Assembly: GCA_037157565.1 (NCBI GenBank)
Contig: JAZHRO010000013.1
Coordinates: 35,716,501-35,780,500, forward strand
DNA from: Thalassia testudinum
Taxonomy: Eukaryota; Streptophyta; Magnoliopsida; Alismatales; Hydrocharitaceae
Reading direction: 5' to 3'
Length of the DNA: 64,000 nucleotides
This document shows positions 1 through 8,508 of the stretch, piece after piece. The first letter of the stretch is position 1. Each line of letters begins with the position of its first letter. A program made the translations under genes and the position numbers. The notes under the pieces were generated by a model. That model did not search any database. It saw only the letters and a list, made by a program, of their open reading frames with translations, and was not told the DNA's origin.

Positions 1-1221
1 AAAATCTCGCATACGAGAATTGGCTGTAACGGCATCATGTCATGATGGCTCATGTTGCCCAAGGTTTGGCAACGACTGCATGCCTTACAGTGACTATATG
101 CGTCCTTGAAGATAGTGGGCTAGTAAAAGCCACACTGGAGGATTTTTTATGCGATTTTATGCCCAGAAAAATGGCCACCGCATGCCTGGTCATGGCAGAA
201 AGAGAGTATGTCATTGATTTCGACCTCTGGGACACATTGCTGGATAATTTGGTCAGCACCTATGCGGAATAAGTATGGGTCTTCCCAAATGTAGTACTTG
301 GCATCGGAGCGCAATTTGTCTTTCTTGGACTTCGGCCAATCAAACGGGATCTGGTGTGATGCCAAGTAGTTTACTATATCAGCAAACCATGGAAGCCCGG
401 TACCAATAGTCAAGAGGTGCTCATCAAGAAAATGCTCCGTGATGGGTCCAGAAGGGTTGATGATCTCAGAAGGAAGGCCAAACAAGTGGTCAGCTGCCAC
501 GTTCTGTCTTCCCGCCTTATCGCGAATCTCGAGGTCAAATTCTTGCAACAGCAAGATCCATCGGATTAAACGAGGCTTCACGTCCTTCTTTGCAAGGAGA
601 TGTCTCACAGCTGTGTGATCCGAGTAGATTATAACATGGGAACCCAGGAGATAAGATCTGAATTTTTTGAGGGCAAATACTACAGCCAGCAGCTCTTTCT
701 CCGTAACCATGTAGTTACGTTGAGCCTTGTCAAGTGTCTTGCTAGCATAGTAGATGACCACGGGTTTCCCATCAATCTTTTGCCCCAGAACCGCTCCTAC
801 AGCGAAGTCAGATGCATCGCACATGATCTCAAAAGGTTGAGACCAATCAGGGGACTGTAGGATCGGTGCTTGGGTGACTCGGTCACGAAGGATCTTAAAA
901 GCTTGAGTGCATTCCTTAGAAATCTCAAAGGGTACATCCTTAGAGAGAAGAGTGGTCAGGGGGAGGGTGATTTTCGAGAACTCAGGGATGAAATGACGGT
1001 AAAAATCGACGTGCCCCAAAAAAGATCGGATGTCCCTGATCAAGCTAGGCATAGGAAGTTTAGAAATCTAGTTAACCTTGGCTCGATCCACTTGGATGCC
1101 TCTCTCAGAAATCAAATGTCCTAGGACGATCCCCTCAGGCACCATAAAGTGGCGCTTTTCCTAGGAAAGAACCAGATTTACATCAATGCATCGCCTGAGT
1201 ATGTGAACCAAGTGCTGGAGG
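1..1221 (-). pseudogene. A pol, second half: RT thumb, RNase H, integrase zinc finger
   Basis: From 1221 downward the frame gives the end of the reverse transcriptase, then the connection segment (SFLGHVDFYRHFIPEFSKI) and an RNase H domain. The RNase H has the motifs FEIMCDASDFAVGAVLGQ and ASKTLDKAQRNYMVTEKELL, and its catalytic acidic residues are present. Below about 260 comes the HHCC zinc finger of integrase, ending in HCKACSRCQ near 60. In-frame stops occur between 1052 and 1221 and again near 146, so no full polyprotein can be made. The block is the continuation of 11277-12230 on the other side of element C. Family membership (Ty3/gypsy, Athila/Tat type) is well supported; lack of function is directly visible. 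Confidence 0.9.
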
Positions 1222-2040
1222 TGATGAGAACCTCATCATGAGCCATAACTAGCTCATTTTGACCCAATACAAAGGATAAAAGCTCCTACATAACTCAAGG
1301 AAAGGCTTAACTCAGAGAATTCTGAGTTTAAGGAGAAAACAAGTCATAAGGGGTAAAAATGCAATTTTACCAGTATAATCTGCATACAGGGTAATTCAGG
1401 GTCCAAACATAGGTCAAAGCAACTTAATAAGAATAAAAGTGGGATGAGATGATCTAGCAAGGGCTACAGCAATTCCAAGGAACTAAATGATAATCTGTAA
1501 CCCTAAAACAAACCCACTTCAATTCATGAGGTTCAAGGCAAAGCAAAAATGGAATAAACCCTCTAAAATTCATATAAAAATAATCTCTAGGGTTTAGAAC
1601 CTTCAATTTGACCTTAGGAACCCATCTTGACCTACATTGAGAACCATACCCAATTAATAACTTAATTTGGGTTTTTACGTAAATTGACCAGTCAAACAAG
1701 GTTTAATCTAGAAATAAAATTCACCATCAGATTCCTTAGGTCCTAATTAGTCATGTATAAAAACTTGAGCCTAAGAAGAAACCTTCTTGACCAACTTTAC
1801 ACTTTGGTCCTCATATATTTACGTTTTGGCCCTCAACTTTTGAACCCTCGCATTTTGGCCCCTAACTCTCCTTCGTTCTTTGCGTTCAGGTCCCCCCTGC
1901 AAAACCTGCCAGCACCATGCTCCGGCGACCTTGAGCGGAGCATGGCGCCGCGTAGGGTAAGGGGGAGAGCCTGGCAAGTAAACCGGGGGTGCCCTGCGTC
2001 GTCAGCCGTCGCAGGGACACCCCCTGGTCGCTGTAACCCA

Positions 2041-2074
2041 CCATACCGGCCGTGCGAACGCACGGACGGTATGA
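2041..2074 (+). promoter_or_regulatory. 34-nt U3 hairpin, conserved in five LTRs of the family
   Basis: Arms of 16 nt (CCATACCGGCCGTGCG, 2041-2056; complementary arm 2059-2074) with a 2-nt loop and few mismatches. It lies about 70 bp upstream of TATAAATA. The same hairpin, with different but mostly still pairing arm sequences, occurs at 9329-9362, 17725-17758, 18938-18974, 49966-49999 and 57216-57249. A DNA-binding dimer site, a cruciform, or an RNA hairpin in the 3' end of the transcript are all possible. Confidence 0.7.
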
Positions 2075-2146
2075 GTTTCCATCTCCGGCGTCCTCCGGCG
2101 AGGGAGACACGTCGTCTCCCTCCGCCTTCCTCCCTGATTCGGTCCC

Positions 2147-2154
2147 TATAAATA
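2147..2154 (+). promoter_or_regulatory. TATA box (TATAAATA) of C 5' LTR
   Basis: TATAAATA in CCCTATAAATACCCCC, followed by a CT-rich leader-like stretch (2160-2300) typical of plant Pol II starts. An ACGTC-containing word lies about 35 bp upstream. The copy in the 3' LTR is intact. It is probably the main Pol II promoter; no start site can be fixed from sequence alone. Confidence 0.65.
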
Positions 2155-3055
2155 CCCCCGTCGCTCCACCGTTCTTCGCAGCTCGGATCTGACGGAGAAA
2201 ACCCCCAACTTTCCTCTCTTCTCACTCCGGCAGACGCCCACCAGCTCCGGCGGTTCTTCCTCCTCCTCCTCTTCGCTCTGCCGCAATACCAGCAGCAGAG
2301 ACTTCTTCCCCTGCTCTTCCCGCGCCACGCCGCACCCAGCTGGCGCCTCTCCGGCCCTCTGCTCGCCGCCGCCCCTTCCCCCGGGCATCTTCTTCTCCGG
2401 CGACAGTCGATACGACTGTCGCCCGCTCCGGCCCCTCCTCCTCCTGCTAAGTAGGTAGAACTCCTCCTCTTCCTCCCCTCTTCCTTTTCCTCACTTTAAA
2501 CATCTACTGTCGCCCTCGATTCAGACCCCTCACCCTCACCTTCTCCGCCTCCGGCCATCCTCCGACGAGCCGCTCCCATCACTCCAGCAACCCACACGGC
2601 TCGCCGACCACCGCAGAACCTCCGCCTCCTCACCCTGATCAACCCCCGCCCTTCCACTTCCCCCACATCACCCTCTGCAACTCCACCGAACAAACCCATC
2701 TTCCGACCCACAGTCCGACCTAGGGCAGCCCTTGCACGCCGCCCCACGCCTCGCCACCACCCACACGAGCTTCGCCGCACTCTGGCGAAGCTCCCGGCAC
2801 CTTCTGATTAGGCCGAGAGGCCGTTTTACTGTAAACAGGTCACCCGTCCTCCGCCGCCATTGCCGTGCAGAAGGAGCTGCTTCCTCCTGCAGCTGCAGGC
2901 GCGCCACGCCCAGATTCGACTCCCAGGCCGTGCGAGGCATTTCGACAAAGCGTCAGGCTGCAGCTGAAGCGAAGCCCTCGCGCGAAGGCCTCGCGTAACG
3001 CCGCGATTACCAGCTGTTTCCTCCGCGCAGGCGCCAACTCGGGGTGGGAAATTTA

Positions 3056-3097
3056 GTCCCACCTCGGAAAACTCTGAAGAGGCACAGCGGTATAAAG
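3056..3097 (+). promoter_or_regulatory. USE-like element plus TATA box at 24-bp spacing
   Basis: GTCCCACCTCG (3056-3066) matches the plant snRNA upstream sequence element consensus RTCCCACATCG at 10 of 11 positions. Exactly 24 bp separate it from TATAAAG (3091-3097). In plant snRNA genes a gap of about 24 bp is the Pol III spacing and about 33 bp the Pol II spacing. The motif is half of the palindrome at 3043-3063. Identical or near-identical modules exist in the LTRs of A and E. Confidence 0.6.
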
Positions 3098-3120
3098 TGA
3101 AAAAGTGCTGGAGGCTTATT

Positions 3121-3353
3121 GCCTCAGCACACGGGGTGAGGTCCCCTTCACCCGCCTGGTTATCCGGTCTCGTCCGCGCTCACGCCCCGCGGACCTGGCC
3201 CGACCCGACTTAGACTGACCTGCACTCCTCGCCCACCACGCACGCCGGTGGGCCTGGACTCGGGCGCGACCCGTACCCGGCAGCTCTGGGAGAGCTTTCC
3301 CAAGAGTGGCTTCTGTGAGAGAGAGACGCGGGGGGAGGGTAGAGATTGGTTTT
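3121..3353 (+). ncRNA. Candidate LTR-embedded snRNA-type transcript (C 5' LTR)
   Basis: The predicted start is GCCTCAGCAC at 3121, 54 nt after the USE-like element and about 24 nt after the TATA box; the predicted end is TTTT at 3350-3353 (233 nt). In A and E the same start word lies at the same 54-nt distance and a T-run follows after 239-243 nt. Inside, arms GCCCACC (3231-3237) and GGTGGGC (3247-3253) pair around a 9-nt loop. A has the CGC/GCG form of the same stem, a compensatory change. A small GCTCT-GGG-AGAGC hairpin is also shared. The RNA and its polymerase are inference; no known RNA family is recognised. Confidence 0.45.
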
Positions 3354-3470
3354 GCCCCTCTCTGATCAAGCTGTGTAAGTGTGCAGGCACAGGTGAAGAA
3401 GAACCGTGGAAGAAGACGAAGGCTGAAGGAAGGAGGATCACCGAGCGGCACTATAGCAGCGGCGGTTTAA

Positions 3471-3496
3471 GTCGTCTGATTGGAAAATCAGACGAC
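3471..3496. other. Perfect 11-bp-arm hairpin with GTCTGATT core
   Basis: GTCGTCTGATT (3471-3481), loop GGAA, AATCAGACGAC (3486-3496); repeated at 10759-10784. The core GTCTGATT...AATCAGAC reappears in the LTRs of A (16133-16152) and, with an extended stem, in the Tekay-type solo LTR (24871-24900). Confidence 0.7.
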
Positions 3497-3991
3497 GTCC
3501 TGAAGGCAAGGAAGGAGAAGGAAGGTGAGGCAGAGGAGAACGCAGAGAGGCCAAGACAAGAACTGAAAGAAGAAAAAGAGCACGAGAAGAAGATCTGAAG
3601 AAAGGAAAAGAAAGGAAAGAAAGAAGAAGAAGAAGAACAGGACCGCTCTGCAGAAGAAAGGAAAGAAAGAAGAAGAAGAACAGGACCGCTCTGCAGAAGA
3701 AAGAAAAGAAGAAAGAAGAAGAAGAACAGAAAGAAGAGAGCAGAAGATCTGAGAAGGAAGAAGAGGAGAAGCAAAGAGAAAAGAAGAAAAGCCAACAAAT
3801 TCTCTCTCTCTCTCTTTCTTTATTTTTGTAAGAGAAACTTGTACCCCTAGAATACAACTTGCTTCCTGAGTTCGACCTCGTGAACTCTTTATTTCCGAGT
3901 AACAAATTGTATTAAACTGGTAATCACCTCCCTCTATACTATACTACGACGACATAATAAAACTATAGAGGAAGGAACCCCCACCAGTTTT

Positions 3992-4009
3992 TGGCGCCGT
4001 TGCCGGGGA
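3992..4009 (+). other. Primer-binding site, tRNA-Asp type
   Basis: TGGCGCCGTTGCCGGGGA, beginning 5 nt after the 5' LTR. It is fully complementary to the 3' end of plant tRNA-Asp as used by Athila/Tat elements. It fixes the orientation of C as plus. Confidence 0.9.
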
Positions 4010-4873
4010 GCAACGGCTATTCTAGAGGTAAACATTCCTGTTTCTTTTTAATTTCTGATAATCTCCCCTCTTTTGTGCAGCTACAGGAAATCAAGAAGAC
4101 AAGCAACCGCACGACAACCACTCCGAGGACAGGTAAATTTTTCCTCTCGCTATTAACCCCTAAACTCTAAAGAGGAAGAAAAGAAAAGAACAAGCAATAT
4201 AGGGCTAACCTGTCTTCCATACTTAGTAACCATAAAGAGTTGCATGTTTTCAACTCATTAGTCCTGCACACTATTAAGGGTATTTAAGGGCTAACACATT
4301 CTTGCTTGAGCCCTAATTACCTAACAAAGAACTAACTGGACCAAGTAGAGCCAACATAAGATTCAACATTAGGGATTTTAGAGACACACTACTTAAATCA
4401 AGAATGGAGAAAATCCAAAAGAAGTGTGCCTAAACCATTGATTGAAAATACCTATTCAAAAGAAAACCTAAAACAATTGGCTCTCTAAACACTTGAACCC
4501 TAAAAGACAAGACCTAAAAGCTCTCAAAGAAAACAAGAGGTAAAGTTGACCCCTTGGGTCAACCAACCTTAAATTAGGTCACTCTTTGCACTTAAAAGAC
4601 TAAAGTTCAAGTGAAACCTTAAGCACCCTGATCTTAAAATTGGTAGACTTAAGAGGTCAAGATCCCCATTCTGGTCTACCTGGAACCGCAGTGACAAGAG
4701 AGGTCGGGTGGGGGAAACCCTGTAACCCGTGGGGACGCTCTACCGTGTAGGGGTCTTCGCGGGACTCTCCCTCTCTGGCTGCCCAGGTAATTCTCAAGTG
4801 GACGATCTTTCTAATCAAGGGGTCCATCTGCCCCGAACCTCTATAGTCACCCAACATTTTTTGGGTGTCTTGA
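4010..4873 (+). other. Untranslated leader of C
   Basis: This stretch between the primer site and the ORF has no coding potential. The part from about 4640 to 4870 is clearly related, in reverse complement, to 14880-15110 of A and 54480-54730 of E. It includes a shared GGGTGTCTT...GGGTCC stretch, so the leader is common to autonomous and non-autonomous elements. Packaging signals would be expected here, but none can be identified. Confidence 0.6.
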
Positions 4874-6961
4874 TTGGGTCCAGCACTTGCTTATCTCATC
4901 CAGCCCTTCAGTACTTTGCAGGAGGTCCTTGAAACTTCCTATAGAAATTCACTCTCCCCGAGGCTAAGCCTCGGCTCCCTTGTTTTTGCAGAAATCATTC
5001 ACATAGCCCCTCTTTCCTCTGATTCTGAACAAAGTCCCCTTCTTCCATTAATTCAAACTTCTGATTCTATCTTGATTCCACCACCTGATTCGAAGATGCA
5101 GCCTAATTACCTAGCAAGACTACAATGTAAAAAACCTGAATATCTGAGATCCATGAAAGATAAGATGATTGAGGATGCCCTTGAAATCTATGAAATCAAA
5201 TATAAACCCTCAACACCAATAGGAAACATTCAGGTTGATGTTCCAACAACCACAGCTTTCATCATAAACTGTGCCCAAATTCTATTGACTGAAATTTCAA
5301 AAGGATCAACCCGAGATATGCTCATGACAGGATACATTGAGATGGAAAAATTACACCAATCTGAATACCTTCAATGCTTGACAAATCCTGTACTTTGGGA
5401 ACAACACCAAGATGCCCTTATGAAACGGGTAGAAATGATGAAATCAGTAGAACAAATTATCAACCAGAAATACCCGTATATACCAGAAACAGAGGATGAA
5501 CCATCTTGGAACAGTATTAAGGAACAATCCAGTTTCCCAGATCTCGGGATTGAGGCACAAAGTGGTTGTAAAATCCCAACCCATATAGAAGACAATGTTG
5601 AATTAGGTTGGGATATTGCAGGAGAATACAATGATGAGCCAAACTTAGACCATGAATTGTCAAGCCTAGAATTTCAAAACTCCTGCAATAATGAAATCAG
5701 AACTGAACCTTCTGAGGGTATAAATTCCGCCCCTTATTTTGATAAGGTGACCCTCGAAGGTTATTCGGACTTAGGTTCTAATAATTCTACCCACATCCTA
5801 AGCCTAGAACCTAGATCTGAAACTTATTGGGAAGATTATGAGGCCCCTTATGAGAAAGATCAAATTTTTACAGAATATGATTCCGGGCCTCTATTTGATG
5901 AATATCCCTCTCCAACATCCTCAGGAAATCTGATAGATTTTTCAGAAAACATGCCAATTTATGATACAGAAACTGAGGAGTTGGATGAGCAAGGTTTTAA
6001 TGGGGTCTATCCTACCAGCTTAGAGCTTGAACAGAACATCTTTTTGAGCCCAGAATTGACATATAGGCTAGAACCCAGTCAGGCTGCTGATTCCACATCT
6101 GATGATTTTTGCTGTGGAGGAATTCATGATCATGAATCTCATTTTCGCCAACTCTCCGACAATTTCAGATCTGACTATAATTGCGGAGAGATTCCCCTTC
6201 CTGAACACGCCAGGACTATCTACAACCTCAGTTCACATGACTCTGACTCCGACTTTGAGGTCCTGATTCCCGAGATCACTGATAACACAGAATCATTCCT
6301 TTTCGATCCTCAGGAACCAAAAACAGAAAATGCCAAGAGTGATTACAACCAAGAATCCAAATTTTTTCTCGAATCCGATTCCTTTCATCCTACAGACACT
6401 CTTCCGGCATTTGATAGTTACCCAGAGGACTCTCTACAGAAAACCACCTATCATCTGTTTCTAGAAGAGCCCTCGTACACAATGGCCACCTCGTCCGCAC
6501 ACACAGAATGGATCAAAACCTCTCCCAAACCCCGACCCGCAACCGGACTCAATTTCTATTCAGATTCACCTCTCACCGAGCCGATTGCATTTCCACATCG
6601 GGTTTCGAACATTGATCAGACTACATACCATGCTCTATCATTCTCTGATCACCCTTGTAGGGTTCCTGCATCAACCACTGATTATTCTACGAGTCCCTAC
6701 TTTGACCAGGCTGATTCGACTCAGCCAAACCCTGCGTTTACACTTCCACATTTATCTGAGCTTCATAGTATATGGTGGGTTCCACACCTTTTTATCCACA
6801 TCTATCAACCCACCAGATTGATTGGGTTTGGGCTGCATCATCAGCCTGTTAATCTGAACAAGCACCTGGTTGGACCAACCAGGCTCTTAAGCAAGGTGCT
6901 TGTCTTACAAAACTCCGCTGATTTGACCATCCCCTCTCCATCGCATTTCCCGCTTGGCTGA
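4874..6961 (+). CDS. Long acidic ORF of unknown function in non-autonomous element C
   Basis: 695 codons, uninterrupted. Residues 1-75 or so resemble the gag leader of A (shared words HSPR/LSPR, HI, LSSDSE at 14700-14844 minus), so the body proper may begin at Met near 5095 (MQPNYLARLQCKKPEYLRSM). The body is rich in Asp, Glu, Ser, Pro and Tyr, without transmembrane segments, zinc knuckles or protease/RT/IN motifs. The last 80 residues change character: WWVPHLFIHI, LHHQP, LNKHLVGPTRLL. E encodes a recognisable homologue (52445-54260 minus) with high similarity in many blocks and several stops. Conservation between two copies suggests past selection on the protein. Whether it is a highly altered Gag or a captured sequence is unknown. 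Confidence 0.75.
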   Translation: MGPALAYLIQPFSTLQEVLETSYRNSLSPRLSLGSLVFAEIIHIAPLSSDSEQSPLLPLIQTSDSILIPPPDSKMQPNYLARLQCKKPEYLRSMKDKMIEDALEIYEIKYKPSTPIGNIQVDVPTTTAFIINCAQILLTEISKGSTRDMLMTGYIEMEKLHQSEYLQCLTNPVLWEQHQDALMKRVEMMKSVEQIINQKYPYIPETEDEPSWNSIKEQSSFPDLGIEAQSGCKIPTHIEDNVELGWDIAGEYNDEPNLDHELSSLEFQNSCNNEIRTEPSEGINSAPYFDKVTLEGYSDLGSNNSTHILSLEPRSETYWEDYEAPYEKDQIFTEYDSGPLFDEYPSPTSSGNLIDFSENMPIYDTETEELDEQGFNGVYPTSLELEQNIFLSPELTYRLEPSQAADSTSDDFCCGGIHDHESHFRQLSDNFRSDYNCGEIPLPEHARTIYNLSSHDSDSDFEVLIPEITDNTESFLFDPQEPKTENAKSDYNQESKFFLESDSFHPTDTLPAFDSYPEDSLQKTTYHLFLEEPSYTMATSSAHTEWIKTSPKPRPATGLNFYSDSPLTEPIAFPHRVSNIDQTTYHALSFSDHPCRVPASTTDYSTSPYFDQADSTQPNPAFTLPHLSELHSIWWVPHLFIHIYQPTRLIGFGLHHQPVNLNKHLVGPTRLLSKVLVLQNSADLTIPSPSHFPLG

Positions 6962-8508
6962 AGGCATCAAATTTAGCACTCAACGGGAGGCAGCCCGTCA
7001 TTCTCTTTGAAAACCTGAAACTTGTTCTGACAGCTTTTTGCACTTGAAGTTCACACTTTAGGACAGTCGACTCCACCTCAGGTGCTTGCATCTGAGATTA
7101 GAAATCGTCCGCAATAGTCACCCCGACCCATTCACTCATCAAAACAGCTATCCTAATGTATGAACTTAGTTGAATAAAAACCCCTAGGTTACAATGAGGA
7201 CATTGCAAATCTTAGGCATGGGGGGGTATGAAAGTGCAAAAACTTGTAAGAAAAGGTTTCAAACAAAAAATTCACATATGCCAAAAACACCATAAAAATT
7301 AAAAAATTTTTCGAAAAAGAATAAGAGGAAAAGAGGAGAAGGAAATTTTGTGAAGGAGAAGGAGAAAAGAAACAAAATGAAAAAGGAGCACAAAATTATG
7401 AGAAAAGGTGATAGTCATTAGTAAGGAACTAAGGAATTAACCTAAGTTCTAGACCTCATTCAAGAAAATAACTGAAAAGTGCATAATGAGATTAGTAAGA
7501 ACGCAAACATTAGGCATTCTTGAATAGACTCTTAGTACCCATTAAGATCTGGACACTCCTCAAGAGGTTGAGGAAAATGAAAAGCTGAAGTATTAGGTCT
7601 AAGTCTTAGGGAGTATTTGGCCTCGTTAACTAATTTTTGGTTTACGGGACTCAGTAACCTAAGCACCCTAACCTCACACACAGCCTGGTTCAGTAAGCGT
7701 AAAAATCAAAATCACGCAGAAGCGTCGCAAAATTCTGAAAAGAACACCTAGAATAGGAGCGGCCGATCAACACAAGTTGATTTGGACGAGTTCCCAGTGC
7801 GGAGAGGCGGGAAATCCCCTCGAAGATGCGTAACAAAATATCATCTCCTCGGTGCCTGTCTCTTAGGATATTTACATATCCTACTGGGGGCATGTAAGCA
7901 CTCTGCTGATTCAGATTCCATGGATGGCATTATCTCGAAGTGTCAATTGCCAGGGTCTGGATTCGGCCACGGAACACCATGGATGGGATTATCTCGAAAT
8001 CTCAATAGCCAGGGTTCCGGGGGTTGCCATGGGCGGTGCTATCTCGAAGCAACGATTGCCAGGAACCCTTAAGGATTGATGATGGGAGCAAGGAATCTGA
8101 TACAGACCGTGTTGAAAAGCCAATCCTAGACTAGAACTAAAAAGAAAAAGAGAGAGAAAACTTTCCAAACAGAATAACTTTCTATCTCTCTCTTACAAAA
8201 CGCACTGCGAACTGAGCCAGGGCTAAAATCATTTCAAGCACGGGTGCTTTAACCACAAAGTCCAATAAACCTTAGGTTAGTTCTTGTGGGCCTTAAAAAC
8301 CTTTGCTAAAGACTGAGGCTAAGGCTAGACAGATTTGGATCTTGATTGGCACTAGAGTACCTTTTAGGCCTATGGTCAGCATTCTAACCTAATCTATGCT
8401 CAAATAAAAAAGCACTTATCTCAAGCTATTAAAAACTTCATGGTCTAGAACAAGGGTTGAAACCTTAAGTTTTTGCTAAGGGACTAGCAAAAGCTAGGCA
8501 TGGGGGTA
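6962..8508 (+). other. 3' untranslated region of C with polypurine tracts
   Basis: It is non-coding. An internal GAGGACATTGCA...GGCATGGGGGGG block (7195-7230) is shared with E and F and resembles the internal purine tract typical of Athila/Tat elements. The tract GGCATGGGGGTA ending at 8508 abuts the 3' LTR and is the expected plus-strand primer. Around 7918-8065 a motif occurs three times (see the separate repeat). Confidence 0.7.
7918..8068 (+). repeat. Triplicated CCATGG...ATCTCGAA motif in the 3' UTR
   Basis: Units start with CCATGG at 7918, 7977 and 8027 (spacing 59 and 50 bp). Each continues with a TATCTCGAA word and a CAAT..GCCAGG word. The same triple array is present in E (51270-51420, minus). 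There is no ORF across it. Confidence 0.65.

Larger units (their letters stand above)
1222..3986 (+). repeat. 5' LTR of C
   Basis: 2765 bp, starting with the self-complementary TGATGAGAACCTCATCA and ending CCCACCA. It matches 8509-11271 throughout with scattered substitutions and a few short indels. The inner half is GC- and CT-rich, then purine-rich (GAAGAAGAAG tracts, 3560-3790). ORFs called on either strand through these tracts are compositional artefacts. It carries a U3 palindrome at 2041-2074, TATAAATA at 2147, and a second promoter-like module at 3056-3097. Confidence 0.95.

Noticed and set aside
3438..3905. Long minus-strand ORFs rich in Ser, Leu and Phe (also 10448-11190)
   Set aside because: They are the complement of GAAGAAG-rich purine tracts in the C LTRs; low complexity, no motif, and overlapping ORFs in several frames.
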